From: CATQHP01 sp965214915
GTDB taxonomy: Bacteria; Acidobacteriota; Terriglobia; Bryobacterales; UBA6623
Length of the DNA: 64,000 bases
Direction: 5' to 3'
NCBI GenBank assembly: GCA_965214915.1
Contig: CBDCCP010000002.1
Coordinates: 186,001-250,000 of the forward strand
Shown here one piece after another: positions 34,052 to 41,883 of this stretch (positions are counted from its first letter, which is position 1; each line of letters opens with the position of its first letter). The notes under the pieces were generated by a model. The model searched no databases, had not been told where the DNA came from, and saw only the letters and a list, made by a program, of their open reading frames with translations. The position numbers and the translations under genes are program-made.

Positions 34052-34284
34052 GGCTCCAGCCGGTATGCGCGGCAAGTTGTCTCGCCGCCCGCCGCGCGTC
34101 GGACGGCCTCAGGACAAAAAGCCCTCATACGTCTTTTGCCGCACAGGTTCTTAGCCGGCCACATCTTCGCCGCGGTCTCGCCCGGGTCGCTCAGCGTGTC
34201 CTTGGCCGAGAGGAAGATCGAGCCGAAGGCATTGCCCGGCGGGATAGCGATAACCGGGCTCAGACTTAGCGAGCTATCGGGCAT
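34030..34284 (-). pseudogene. Decoy tape-measure start, copy 3
   Basis: MPDSSLSLSPVIAIPPGNAF and on for 44 codons as in the real tape measure, then a switch into out-of-frame gpE' sequence (NLCGKRRMRAFCPEA). The GGGAGG ribosome-binding site is intact, so a roughly 84-residue aberrant peptide could be made. The equivalent in copy 2 begins at 33782 and stays open to 33270. Confidence 0.7.
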
Positions 34285-34325
34285 GGGGGCCTCCCGCGCA
34301 GCCGCGCGTTACACTGGCGGGCGGC

Positions 34326-34553
34326 ATGGAAAAATTGAAAAAGTTTTTGAAAAAGTTAGCGCTCGTGTCGTTAACCAGCTTTCTCGCGGCGACGGCGTGC
34401 GGCGCGATTTTGCGCAGATACGGCCCGGAGGCGGACTGGTTCACCGCAATCATGGCCGGCGCGATTCTGCTCACCGTAGTGGGGTGGACGATAATCATAA
34501 TTGTTGGTCTCTGGCGCTTGCTCCGCGGTTGTTATCGGCGCGCAACTCGTTGA
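34326..34553 (+). CDS. Small lipoprotein/membrane protein, paralogue 3
   Basis: 75 residues, third member: FLKKLALVSLTSFL then AATACGAILRRYGPEADW and TVVGWTIIIIVGLWRLLRG. It retains the cysteine of the possible lipobox but loses the upstream one (TSF instead of TCF). It overlaps the 3' end of the gpE' frame on the other strand by about 58 bp. Confidence 0.6.
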   Translation: MEKLKKFLKKLALVSLTSFLAATACGAILRRYGPEADWFTAIMAGAILLTVVGWTIIIIVGLWRLLRGCYRRATR

Positions 34554-34850
34554 GGGTCCAGCCGGTATGCGCGGCAAGCTGCATCGCCGCCCGCCGCGCA
34601 TCGGCCGGCCTCAGGGCAAAAAATCCGCATACGCCTTTGGCGCCTGTCTGTAATCGGCAAGATCGAGTTCCTCGACGGTTTTGGGACCGATCTCGCAGAG
34701 ATTGGCGAAGGCGCGGATCTCCTTTTCGGCGTCCGTGCCGCCGGCTTTGTCGGCGGCCAGCATGTCGCGCACCTTGGGCCGGCGCAGGGTCAACTGCCTG
34801 ACCTCCAGGCCGTCCACGGCAATCGGGTGTTTCAAATCAATGGTTGTCAT
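34495..34850 (-). CDS. Phage tail assembly chaperone gpE with -1 frameshift product gpE'
   Basis: The zero frame (34850-34611, 79 residues, MTTIDLKHPIAVDGLEVRQL, LRRPKVRDMLAADKAGG, ETEIRAFANLCEI-like, AYADFLP) is a Mu gp41/gpE-type chaperone. Near its stop the codons GAT TTT TTG present the slippery heptamer T TTT TTG at 34623-34617. A -1 slip continues as FFALRPADARRAAMQLAAHT, GWTLNELRADNNR to a stop at 34495, giving the extended E-E' form normally needed to coat the tape measure. Frameshifting at this place is conserved across P2, lambda and Mu phages; the site here is inferred from sequence. Confidence 0.82.
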
Positions 34851-34861
34851 GTCGTTTCGCT

Positions 34862-34897
34862 CCTAGTGGGGCCGCTGGATAGCGGATAGCAAGACTG
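34862..34897 (+). repeat. Short composite repeat between gpE and gpV
   Basis: CTAGTGGGGCCGCTGGATAG, CGGATAGCAAGACTGCTAGG. The conserved AGCAAGAC end is followed immediately by the gpV stop codon region. Confidence 0.75.
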
Positions 34898-35560
34898 CTA
34901 GGTCATTTGCGGGGCCGGCGGCGGGTCGGGCGGCGTCAGTTTGTGTTTGTGTCGGTTGTATTGGCCGCGCATCTCGGCCATGCTGCCGGCCGCGTCGGCG
35001 ACGTGGCCGGAGGCGGCGATGCCGCCGCTGACGGCCACGTCGCCCGTGATTGTGACGTCGCCGGCGATGCTCACGCCGCCGGATGCCGTAATCTCGGCCG
35101 TCGCGCCGGGGGGCAGCGCGGCGCGGAGGCGGTGTTCGCCGGCGTGGTATTCGATCCTGGCGCCGTCGGCGTAAAGCGTGACCGCGGCGGCGGGGTCGGC
35201 GGAGGGCGCCGCGAAATCGGCGCCGTACAGGCTGGCCAGGACAACGCCCTGTTGCAGGTCGCCGCCGGGGGCCAGGATCAAGACCTGTTCGCCGAGCGCA
35301 GGCGCGCGCCAAGCGCGCTGTCCGCCGGCGGCCGCGGACAGCCAGGGCAGCCAAGCGCTGAGCGGGCGCGGGTCGCCTTGGTCGTAGTGCGCGCGGAGGC
35401 GGGCTTTGTCGGGGTCGAGCGCGGCGACGACGCCGGGGCGCACGACGTTGGCCAGCCGCCGGGAGATTTCGACGAGATGGAAATCGCCGTCGGATACGCC
35501 TTCGGCGCGCCCGGCGGCAAGTGGGGAGTGGAGAGTGGAGGGCAAGCCGGCGTCCGTCAT
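34898..35560 (-). CDS. Phage baseplate assembly protein V (spike, gpV)
   Basis: 220 residues from the ATG at 35560, which overlaps the TGA of the upstream DUF1320 gene (ATGA). An OB-fold (VRPGVVAALDPDKARLRAHY, PLSAWLPWLSAAAG, PALGEQVLILAPGGDLQQGV, VLASLYGADFAAP) is followed by the beta-helical needle GATAEITASGGVSIAGDVTI. It ends in HKHKLTPPDPPPAPQ. GpV forms the membrane-piercing spike. Heptad sequence lies in frame near the N-terminus (GLPSTLHSPLAAGRAEG). Confidence 0.88.
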   Translation of the reverse strand: MTDAGLPSTLHSPLAAGRAEGVSDGDFHLVEISRRLANVVRPGVVAALDPDKARLRAHYDQGDPRPLSAWLPWLSAAAGGQRAWRAPALGEQVLILAPGGDLQQGVVLASLYGADFAAPSADPAAAVTLYADGARIEYHAGEHRLRAALPPGATAEITASGGVSIAGDVTITGDVAVSGGIAASGHVADAAGSMAEMRGQYNRHKHKLTPPDPPPAPQMT

Positions 35561-36018
35561 GGCGCGACTCCTTCCATGCCGTCGCGCTCGCGGCGGCGGA
35601 AGCGGCGGGGGCGGGCGCTGCGCCAGACGGCGCCGTGGGCGGACGGCGGCGTTTGCGGGGCGCCCAGCGAGACCTCGCCCGAGGCGATGCGGCGCAGCAG
35701 CGCCACGGCGTCCTCGTAGCGCCGGCGGCGCTCGTCGGTGAGCGCGCCGGCGGTGTCGGCCAGGCGGTACACGGCGATGTCGGCGGCCAGGCGGGTCAGC
35801 ACGTCGGGCGGCGGGCCGGGCAGCGGCAGAGCGTACTTGCGGCCGACGTAGGCGTCGATCTCGCCGGCGGCGTCGGCCAGGGCGCGGGCGACGGGCTGGG
35901 GGTCCATGTCGTCGGGGTAGGCCGGCGGGTCGTTGGCCGGCGCGGCGACCGGGGCGAGCAGCAGCAGCAGATCCTCGCCGTAGCGATCCGCGATCTGCTG
36001 CTGTCCGGCGTAGGCCAT
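35557..36018 (-). CDS. DUF1320 head-tail protein (Mu gp36-like)
   Basis: 153 residues. MAYAGQQQIADRYGEDLLLL, ALADAAGEIDAYVGRKYALP, LPGPPPDVLTRLAADIAVYR, ...YEDAVALLRRIASGEVSLG is the complete DUF1320 pattern of gp36 in Mu-like phages, thought to join head and tail. The C-terminus is arginine-rich. It is translationally coupled to gpV, an arrangement closer than in Mu itself. Confidence 0.88.
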   Translation of the reverse strand: MAYAGQQQIADRYGEDLLLLLAPVAAPANDPPAYPDDMDPQPVARALADAAGEIDAYVGRKYALPLPGPPPDVLTRLAADIAVYRLADTAGALTDERRRRYEDAVALLRRIASGEVSLGAPQTPPSAHGAVWRSARPRRFRRRERDGMEGVAP

Positions 36019-36023
36019 CAGGC

Positions 36024-36165
36024 CGCGCCTCCGGCTCGTCCGGCGGATAGGGAATAGCGGTTAGCGGACGGTTGAAAAACGCGCCTCGGCCGCGTAGCGC
36101 TGCGGCGGCATGTTGTCTTGCCATTCACTATCCACTCTCCACTGGCGCGCGAAGCGCGCCTCGGT
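36024..36165 (-). repeat. Composite repeat upstream of the DUF1320 gene
   Basis: Minus-strand orientation: GAGGCGCGCTTCGCGCGCC palindrome, AGTGGAGAGTGGATAGTG, then GGCAAGACAACATGCCG. Between 36040 and 36110 are decayed units (GGATAGGGAATAGCGGTTAG). No gene is seen here. Confidence 0.75.
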
Positions 36166-36432
36166 TTACGATTCGGCGGGCTGCTCGGTCTGGGGGACCG
36201 GGACAGGCTGCGCATCGACCGGCGTGGGGGCCGGCTGCTCGACCGGGGCCGGCTCGGGCGTCTCCGCGGCGAGCGTCTCGACGGCCTCGACGATGCGTTG
36301 CCGGTCGGCCTTGACGGCGGCGAGCTCGGCTTCGAGCTCGGCCTTGCCCGAACCGGCGATGAGCTCGCCGATATAGGCCCGGATGCGGGCGACCGCGCTG
36401 ACCGCGCGCGTGTACAGGGGGGTGTCTGCCAT
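36166..36432 (-). CDS. Hypothetical phage protein, coiled coil with proline-rich tail
   Basis: 88 residues from the ATG at 36432 (AAAGGAGACATC upstream). TRAVSAVARIRAYIGELIAG, a helical ELEAELAAVKADRQRIVEAV segment and then a Glu/Pro-rich tail (PEPAPVEQPAPTPVDAQPVP). Not recognised. It sits between the capsid-proximal gene at 36482 and the DUF1320 gene, where Mu-like phages carry small head-associated proteins. Confidence 0.6.
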   Translation of the reverse strand: MADTPLYTRAVSAVARIRAYIGELIAGSGKAELEAELAAVKADRQRIVEAVETLAAETPEPAPVEQPAPTPVDAQPVPVPQTEQPAES

Positions 36433-36481
36433 GATGTCTCCTTTCGGTTTTTTCAATTCGTCCCCCCCAGCAGGGGGGAAA

Positions 36482-36946
36482 TCAAGCCAAGTCGAATACG
36501 GCGGCGAGCGTCAGGCGCCCGCCGGCCACCTGCGAGGCCGTGTCGACCTCATCGATACGTCCGCTCTTGAGGGCGGCGCGCAGGTCGTAGCGGCTGCCGC
36601 CGCTCGCCGCGATCTCGCCGTTGACCGTCGGCTCGGCGTCGTTGCCGATCGCGGCCGCGATCGTCCTGGCCGCGAGAGCAGCCGCGAAATGGTCGTCGGC
36701 CGCCTCCGACCAGCGCACGGTCAGTGTCGTCGCGCCGAACTCGATCTGCATGCCGGTCGACCAGCGCAGCGTGACGCCGCGCGCGGAAATGCGCGAGCGG
36801 CCGACTTCTGCGCCAAGATAATTACCCACACGCAGCCGGCGGTTGTCGCCGTACTCGCTGCCGGCTAAAGAGGGGGCCGAGAGCCGCAATTCGAGGTCGC
36901 CCTCGCCGGCGGCTACCCGCCGCAAAATCTCGATGATGTCCGTCAT
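36482..36946 (-). CDS. Hypothetical phage structural protein
   Basis: 154 residues from the ATG at 36946 (AAAGGAGAAGGG upstream). MTDIIEILRRVAAGEGDLEL, RVGNYLGAEVGRSRISARGV, LRWSTGMQIEFGATTLTVRW and SQVAGGRLTLAAVFDLA suggest a mostly beta protein. No family was recognised. Gene order (just after the capsid) would fit a minor head or neck protein. A stem-loop GGCGGGTC TTG GACCCGCC occupies 36960-36980 between it and the capsid gene. Confidence 0.6.
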   Translation of the reverse strand: MTDIIEILRRVAAGEGDLELRLSAPSLAGSEYGDNRRLRVGNYLGAEVGRSRISARGVTLRWSTGMQIEFGATTLTVRWSEAADDHFAAALAARTIAAAIGNDAEPTVNGEIAASGGSRYDLRAALKSGRIDEVDTASQVAGGRLTLAAVFDLA

Positions 36947-36987
36947 CCCTTCTCCTTTCGCGGGCGGGTCCAAGACCCGCCCCTACG

Positions 36988-37899
36988 TCACACGCCGGTC
37001 GATCCGTAGGCCATTTGCCAGAAGCCGTAGCCCGCCGCGCCGCGGCATTCCACGCCGTAGCGGTACTTCTTGCGCAGGAACACCGCGTCGGCAGCCGGCT
37101 CGGTCTGCTGCACGAACATGGGCGCTTTGCGCTCCTGGTAGATCAGCGGCTTGATCGGCTGCGTCGCATCGAGCAGGAACCAGGCCGTATCCGAGGTCAG
37201 CCGCGCGTCCGTGACCACCTCGGCCTGACCCTTGTAGATGTTCGGCTTGCCGTCTTCGAGGCGGTCGACGGCCATCAGCCCGCGGGCGGTGTCTTCCAGC
37301 GCCGGGGGCACGACCAGCGCCGAGGGCGTGACGCCCAGCGGGCGGCCCTCCTCGTCGGTGAGCTTGCGCAAGGCGATGCGCGCCGCGCCGAACGACGCCT
37401 TGGCCGCGGCGTAGGTCTCGACGGAGAGCGCCGCCGCGCCTTTGTTGGAGACCGCCTTCTTGCCCACCGGGTGGTTGTCGGCGAAGAACGCCTTGCCGTC
37501 GTAGCACTTGCCCTTGGCCGCGTCGAAGCCATTGTTGAGCAGGTCGAAGATCAACTCGTCGGCGAACTGCCGCGCGGCGTAGCCGGCCATCTGCGCCTGC
37601 GGGCCGTAGATGCCCAGGTTGTCGTCTTCGATGTCGTTGCGGTCGACTTCGATGGTCGATTCCCAGTCGTCGTTGACGATGGCGTAGCTGTGCGCGGCCA
37701 AGGCGCGGATGGTCTTGTCGCCGATCCACTGGCGCATGCGCGGGAACTCGGAGAGCCACTTGTACTCGGTGCGCGTCGCCGCCGATTCGACGCGCATGGC
37801 AATCCTCGGCCAGTTGACCGGGGCCTGCTCCCAGGACTTGTGAAAGGCGGTGGACAGGGCCAGAAAAACGGTGTCGAGATTGGATTTGTTAATCAGCAT
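36988..37899 (-). CDS. Mu-like major capsid protein (gpT)
   Basis: 303 residues. MLINKSNLDTVFLALSTAFH, EYKWLSEFPRMRQWIGDK, RALAAHSYAIVNDDWESTIE, VDRNDIEDDNLGIYGPQAQM and the C-terminal LRKKYRYGVECRGAAGYGFW are diagnostic of Mu gpT major head subunits of HK97 fold. The protein follows the scaffold and decoration genes as expected. Length is typical. Confidence 0.92.
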   Translation of the reverse strand: MLINKSNLDTVFLALSTAFHKSWEQAPVNWPRIAMRVESAATRTEYKWLSEFPRMRQWIGDKTIRALAAHSYAIVNDDWESTIEVDRNDIEDDNLGIYGPQAQMAGYAARQFADELIFDLLNNGFDAAKGKCYDGKAFFADNHPVGKKAVSNKGAAALSVETYAAAKASFGAARIALRKLTDEEGRPLGVTPSALVVPPALEDTARGLMAVDRLEDGKPNIYKGQAEVVTDARLTSDTAWFLLDATQPIKPLIYQERKAPMFVQQTEPAADAVFLRKKYRYGVECRGAAGYGFWQMAYGSTGV

Positions 37900-37908
37900 G
37901 GCGGCTCC

Positions 37909-38610
37909 TTATCCGCGAACAATCGTGATCTTGTAGTCGGCGGAGGCGGCGTCGATCTGCGCCGAGGCGATGTTCTGCGCGCGCACCTTGACCTTGCCCG
38001 CCTCGCTGACGCGGGCGTCGAAGACCAGGCCGGCCTGCGCCGCGGCGGGCAAGCCGACGACGACCACGTCGCCGACCTGCGCGCCGGCGATGGAGACCGT
38101 GCGATCGGACACGCCCCGCGCGGCGATGCCGGGGAAGTCAATGCTCTCTGTGTGGGTGATGACGTGGCGCAGTTCGGCGACGTGCTCGCCGGCCACCCAG
38201 ACGCCCGCGCCTTGGGGGGCGTCGGAGCCTTCGATGCCGATCACCACGCCCGCCGCCGAGCGCGACCCGCCGCCGGAAGTCCGCGCGACGGTCTCGTCGT
38301 CGGCGACGTAGCACAGCCGGCCCAGCGACGCCTGGGTCACCGGGTCGGTCGCCGAGTTTTCCCAGCGGTGGGCGCGGCCGCGGCGCACCGGGACGGTCTT
38401 GGCGCCGTCGGCGCCGCCCGCGTTGTCGGCGGCGGCCTCGGCGCGGCCCAGGTAGGCCAGCCCGGCGCCGGCCTTGCCCGGCTCGACGTAGCCGTCGTCG
38501 TTGGCGACGACGATGCCGCCCGCATAGATTCTGGCGCCGGCGGCGACCGGCGCGGTGAAAAGCTCGCCGTCGCGGTAGGCGGCGGCTTGTCGATCGGCTG
38601 AGAGCGCCAT
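37909..38610 (-). CDS. Capsid decoration-like protein
   Basis: 233 residues. MALSADRQAAAYRDGELFTA, GARIYAGGIVVANDDGYVEP and the GLAYLGRAE region resemble DUF2190/decoration-type head proteins that bind the capsid exterior. The remainder is beta-rich (VVIGIEGSDAPQGAGVWVAG). It lies 9 bp upstream of the capsid gene and 10 bp downstream of the protease/scaffold, so the three head genes are tightly linked. Confidence 0.7.
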   Translation of the reverse strand: MALSADRQAAAYRDGELFTAPVAAGARIYAGGIVVANDDGYVEPGKAGAGLAYLGRAEAAADNAGGADGAKTVPVRRGRAHRWENSATDPVTQASLGRLCYVADDETVARTSGGGSRSAAGVVIGIEGSDAPQGAGVWVAGEHVAELRHVITHTESIDFPGIAARGVSDRTVSIAGAQVGDVVVVGLPAAAQAGLVFDARVSEAGKVKVRAQNIASAQIDAASADYKITIVRG

Positions 38611-38620
38611 TGGGTCCTCC

Positions 38621-39148
38621 TTACGCTGCGGCCCGCAGGCCGCGGTACTTGGCCACGTCCTCGGCGGTCACGCCGAGGGAATCGAAGATGCGCCGCCGGT
38701 CGGCGTCGAGCGCGGCGTTGGCCGCGGTCTGCGGGGGCTTGGCGCTCGCGGCGCTTTTGCCGGCGGCCGCGATTTCCGGGGCGGCGGCGGCGAAGGCGCG
38801 GAAGCGCTCCAGGCCGCCCTCTTGCCGGCAGGCCGCGCGGTGGTAGTCGGCCGTCGCCGGGACGATCTTGCCCGCTTCGAGCGCGGCGCCGATCTCGGCC
38901 TCGATCTCGGCCTCGCGGGATGCGGCGGCCTGCTCGGCCAAGCGCTGCTCGGCGGCGGCGGCGCGGGCGACCGCGCCGTCGTAGTCGGCGCGCGGCACGT
39001 GGGTATCGAGCGGCGGGCCGGCAGTCTTTCCGGCCTGCGCAGCAGCGGCTTTGCCGCGCAGCTCCGCGCAGGCGGCGACAATGGCGTCCTCGCCGGCGTC
39101 GGCCTGCAGGCCCAGCGCCGCGCGGACGCGCTCCAGGATTTCCTTCAT
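38621..39148 (-). CDS. Internal-start scaffold protein (Mu gpZ-like)
   Basis: 175 residues in the same frame as the protease, from an internal ATG at 39148 (MKEILERVRAALGLQADAGE) preceded by GAGGAGAAAACA, a strong ribosome-binding site in the middle of the gene. In Mu the scaffold Z is made in the same way from inside gene I. The helix-rich, Ala/Glu-rich composition and the C-terminal FDSLGVTAEDVAKYRGL fit. Confidence 0.75.
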   Translation of the reverse strand: MKEILERVRAALGLQADAGEDAIVAACAELRGKAAAAQAGKTAGPPLDTHVPRADYDGAVARAAAAEQRLAEQAAASREAEIEAEIGAALEAGKIVPATADYHRAACRQEGGLERFRAFAAAAPEIAAAGKSAASAKPPQTAANAALDADRRRIFDSLGVTAEDVAKYRGLRAAA

Positions 39149-39634
39149 TGTTTTCTCCTCTTTATCAGGGGCGGGATCTTGCGACCCGCGACTCGCGGCC
39201 CGAGACTCGCGACTCCTGGACGCGACAGCGGCCAGATCGAGATTGGGGCCGTTGGTCAGGCTGGCGCCGAGCAGCTTGCCGACGCGCCGCGGCGGATCGG
39301 CGTCGTGAACGAACTCCGGCGAAACGAAGCGGTAGGACTTGTCGGCGACCGCCGCGCGTCCGCCCGCGGTCCACTCGACGCGGCCCCAGACGGCGCCGTC
39401 GCGGACTTCGAGCGCTTCGATCCAGCCGGCGGCCGGGGCGTCGCGTCCGCCGAAGAAACCGGCGTGGTCGTAGGTGACGGCCAGGGGCAGCTTGGTATTG
39501 GCCACGACGGCCGCGGCGTCTTCGAGGCGCCACTTGCGCCCGTCGCGGCCGATCACGTCGGGGCCCGCGGGCAGCAGCTGAATCCACTCGGGGGGCGCGC
39601 CGTTCTCGGCGGTCAGGGTCGGCTCGCCCTGCAT
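38621..39634 (-). CDS. Mu-like prophage protease (gpI) with C-terminal scaffold
   Basis: 337 residues from the ATG at 39634; the frame is open to 39922, so the start is uncertain. WIQLLPAGPDVIGRDGRKWR, LAVTYDHAGFFGGRDAPAAG, WIEALEVRDGAVWGRVEWT and FVSPEFVHDADPPRRVGKLL match the Mu gpI head-maturation protease. The C-terminal third is alanine/glutamate-rich and coiled, the scaffold part; in Mu it is also translated separately (see next entry). Confidence 0.85.
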   Translation of the reverse strand: MQGEPTLTAENGAPPEWIQLLPAGPDVIGRDGRKWRLEDAAAVVANTKLPLAVTYDHAGFFGGRDAPAAGWIEALEVRDGAVWGRVEWTAGGRAAVADKSYRFVSPEFVHDADPPRRVGKLLGASLTNGPNLDLAAVASRSRESRAASRGSQDPAPDKEEKTMKEILERVRAALGLQADAGEDAIVAACAELRGKAAAAQAGKTAGPPLDTHVPRADYDGAVARAAAAEQRLAEQAAASREAEIEAEIGAALEAGKIVPATADYHRAACRQEGGLERFRAFAAAAPEIAAAGKSAASAKPPQTAANAALDADRRRIFDSLGVTAEDVAKYRGLRAAA

Positions 39635-39810
39635 CGCCGCGGCGGCGCGCTCGGAAGTGTTGGCGGAGTTGGCGGCCCGGCCTGGCGCGCGCCCGGAGCC
39701 AATATGCCGGGCGCCGGCCGGGCCGCCGCTGACGCACCGCTTAACAATTTCCGTTGCGGGGATCGAGCGGCCGATCCATTCCGCCCGGCCCCCGCGCAAA
39801 GGAGGATGAG

Positions 39811-39861
39811 ATGACCTCACGCGCCCAGGTTGACAAGATACGCCGAGCTTGGGAAGGCTGA
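39811..39861 (+). other. Short leader-like reading frame (16 codons)
   Basis: ATG preceded by AAAGGAGGATGAG encodes MTSRAQVDKIRRAWEG; its TGA lies within the ascending arm of the terminator at 39854. It is either an attenuator leader at the head of the second tail module or the stub of a deleted gene. Confidence 0.45.
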
Positions 39862-39886
39862 AAACTTTCAGCCTTGTTCTTTTTTT
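39854..39886 (+). terminator. Rho-independent terminator
   Basis: Stem AAGGCTGAAA (39854-39863) pairs with TTTCAGCCTT (39866-39875) and is followed by GTTCTTTTTTT. It stands between the divergent head module and the tail module, 24 bp before the tail I gene. Confidence 0.85.
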
Positions 39887-39909
39887 GTGGCCGGGGTCAT
39901 GGTGGGGCA

Positions 39910-40437
39910 ATGGCGACGGCATCTTTATTGCCGCCGAACGCCACGGCTCTGGAGCGGGCGCTGGAAGGGGCGGCGGCGCGGATCGGCGAAGTCCCCGTGC
40001 CGATCGGCGATTTGTGGTCGCCCGCGCGCTGCCCGGAGGCGGCGCTGCCCTGGCTGGCCTGGGCGCTGGCGGTGGAGGAGTGGGGCCATGACTGGCCGCT
40101 CGAGATCAAGCGCTCGATCGTCGCCAACGCGGTGGAAGTCCACCGGCGCAAGGGCACGCCGGCGGCGGTCAAGCGGCTGCTGGACGGCATCGGCGCCGAG
40201 TACGACTACACGGAGCCGGGGGCGGTGCGTTTTGCGATCGCGATTCACAACTCGCACGCACTGGCGCTCGACAACGCCGCTTCGCTCGGGGCGGCCATCG
40301 ACCGCGTCAAGCGCGTCTCGGCGCACTACACGCTGACCTTGACGGCGGGGCTGACCGGAGGCATCTATTTCGCCGGCGGCTTGGCCGCGAGCGGCTTCGC
40401 CGAGATCGCCCTGCCGCCTGAGGAGGCCGCGGGATGA
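39910..40437 (+). CDS. Phage tail protein I (P2 gpI-like)
   Basis: 175 residues from the ATG at 39910 (GTGGGGC upstream). LLPPNATALERALEGAAARI, PIGDLWSPARCPEAALPWLA, WALAVEEWGHDWPLEIKRSI, VANAVEVHRRKGTPAAVKRL is the full gpI signature; gpI is a baseplate wedge component. It opens the plus-strand tail module and overlaps the fibre gene by ATGA. Confidence 0.9.
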   Translation: MATASLLPPNATALERALEGAAARIGEVPVPIGDLWSPARCPEAALPWLAWALAVEEWGHDWPLEIKRSIVANAVEVHRRKGTPAAVKRLLDGIGAEYDYTEPGAVRFAIAIHNSHALALDNAASLGAAIDRVKRVSAHYTLTLTAGLTGGIYFAGGLAASGFAEIALPPEEAAG

Positions 40438-41849
40438 GCGCGCATAACAATTTGCGGCTCACCGCCGCGGGCCGCGCGGCCATCGCCGACGAGACGCACG
40501 TCGGGACATCGGCCGTGACCTTCACCGCGCTGGCCATCGGCGCGGGGTCGGCGGCGGGCGGGGCGGGCAACGACTCGCGCACGGCGCTGCGCGACGAGCG
40601 CGACCGCGCGGCGGTGGGCGGGGCGGCGAACGTGGACGGGCAGATCGGCCTGCGCGCCGACTTCCAGCCCAGCGCGGCGTACCAGGTGACCGAGGCGGGC
40701 CTGTTCGGGCGCATCGGCTCCGGCGGGGCCGAACAATTGATGGCCTATTGGACGGACGGCGGGACGGCGCTGGCCGCGGCCGTAGCGGGGGCGACGCTGA
40801 CCGTGGCCGGGGTCTTGCAGGTGCAGGCGGCCGCGGCCGAGGTGACGGTGACGCCGGACATAAGCGTGACCCTGGGCGATCCGGGGCTGGAGGCGCGGGT
40901 GGCCGCGAACGAGGTGAAAAATACGGCGCAGGACGGCCGCCTCGACGCGCTGGAAACGGAGCAAGACGCGCAAGATACGGCCATCGCCGCGGCGCAAGCG
41001 GCGCTGGCCCTGCGCCAAGCCGCCGATGTGACGCAGGATAGCCGGCTGGACGCCGTCGAGACGAAAAATACGGCGCAGGACGGCCGGCTCGACGCGCTCG
41101 ATACGGAGCAGGATGCGCAGGACGGCCGGCTGGACGCCGTCGAGACGAAAAATACGGCGCAGGACGGCCGCCTGGACGCGCTCGATACGGAGCAGGACGC
41201 GCAGGACGGCCGGCTGGACGCCGTCGAGACGAAAAATACGGCGCAGGACGGCCGGCTGGACGCGCTCGATACGGAGCAGGACGCGCAGGATAGCCGGCTG
41301 GACGCCGTCGAGACGAAAAATACGGCGCAGGACGGCCGGCTGGACGCGCTCGATACGGAGCAGGATACGCAGGACGCCTCGATCGCGGCGCTGCAAACCT
41401 CGCTGGCGACATTGAAGTCGGCGCTGACGGCCTTGCAGGCGGCGGCGCTCACCGCCGACACGATAGGAGATTACCTCGTGGACGACCAAATCGTTTACAT
41501 TGCGATGTCCACGACCGACAACGGTCAGGACACAAAAGAGCTGAGCGTGGAAGCCGGATCGGCAGAGGGGGTCAGCGTCGTGCAGACAAACGACTCGCAC
41601 GGCGATCACCTCGTCTTGGCGGCGGGCGGCATCTACCGCTTCGAGGGGTGGCACTCCGGCCGCTCGCCCGGAATGATTTCGGTGTCGGGAGCCGCGGATG
41701 TCGATCTCGGCTTCGCCGGCATCTATGAGGTGCGGCGCTTCGAGGGACTGGCTGTTGTCACCGGGTCAGGCGACCGGCGCTACCGTATCGGGAGCACCTC
41801 GGCTGGAACTGAAGGGATGCTGATCGTCCGCCGCCTGGGAGACGCGTGA
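40434..41849 (+). CDS. Phage tail fibre with coiled-coil repeats
   Basis: 471 residues. The N-terminus (LRLTAAGRAAIADETHVGTS, VTFTALAIGAGSAAGG, YQVTEAGLFGRIGSGGAEQL) is the gpH/collar-type baseplate attachment domain. From about residue 155 come repeated 14-residue units alternating RLDAVETKNTAQDG and RLDALDTEQDAQDG, a trimeric coiled-coil stalk, and a beta-rich head from 345 with a likely receptor-binding role. The 84-bp DNA repeats make stalk length changeable. Confidence 0.85.
   Translation: MSAHNNLRLTAAGRAAIADETHVGTSAVTFTALAIGAGSAAGGAGNDSRTALRDERDRAAVGGAANVDGQIGLRADFQPSAAYQVTEAGLFGRIGSGGAEQLMAYWTDGGTALAAAVAGATLTVAGVLQVQAAAAEVTVTPDISVTLGDPGLEARVAANEVKNTAQDGRLDALETEQDAQDTAIAAAQAALALRQAADVTQDSRLDAVETKNTAQDGRLDALDTEQDAQDGRLDAVETKNTAQDGRLDALDTEQDAQDGRLDAVETKNTAQDGRLDALDTEQDAQDSRLDAVETKNTAQDGRLDALDTEQDTQDASIAALQTSLATLKSALTALQAAALTADTIGDYLVDDQIVYIAMSTTDNGQDTKELSVEAGSAEGVSVVQTNDSHGDHLVLAAGGIYRFEGWHSGRSPGMISVSGAADVDLGFAGIYEVRRFEGLAVVTGSGDRRYRIGSTSAGTEGMLIVRRLGDA
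41030..41370 (+). repeat. 84-bp tandem repeats in the tail fibre gene
   Basis: About four copies of a 28-residue coding unit (RLDAVETKNTAQDG + RLDALDTEQDAQDG), nearly identical at DNA level, with a partial further unit at 40918. Confidence 0.92.
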
Positions 41850-41883
41850 GAAGGGTGAAGGGTGAAGAAAGGAGTAAAACGAC

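Larger units (their letters stand above)
33145..34655. repeat. Tandem triplication with 502-bp period
   Basis: Units about 33145-33646, 33647-34148 and 34149-34655. Each holds, on the minus strand, the first 44 codons of the tape measure joined to the gpE' tail, and on the plus strand one small lipoprotein-like gene starting at 33322, 33824 and 34326 (exactly 502 bp apart). The new joint lies between GTTCTTAGCCGG on the tape-measure side and the gpE' codons. Units differ by scattered substitutions. Confidence 0.95.

Noticed and set aside
36464..36479. CCCCCC-AGCA-GGGGGG palindrome as a terminator
   Set aside because: No T-tract on the downstream side of either strand; kept only as an intergenic palindrome.
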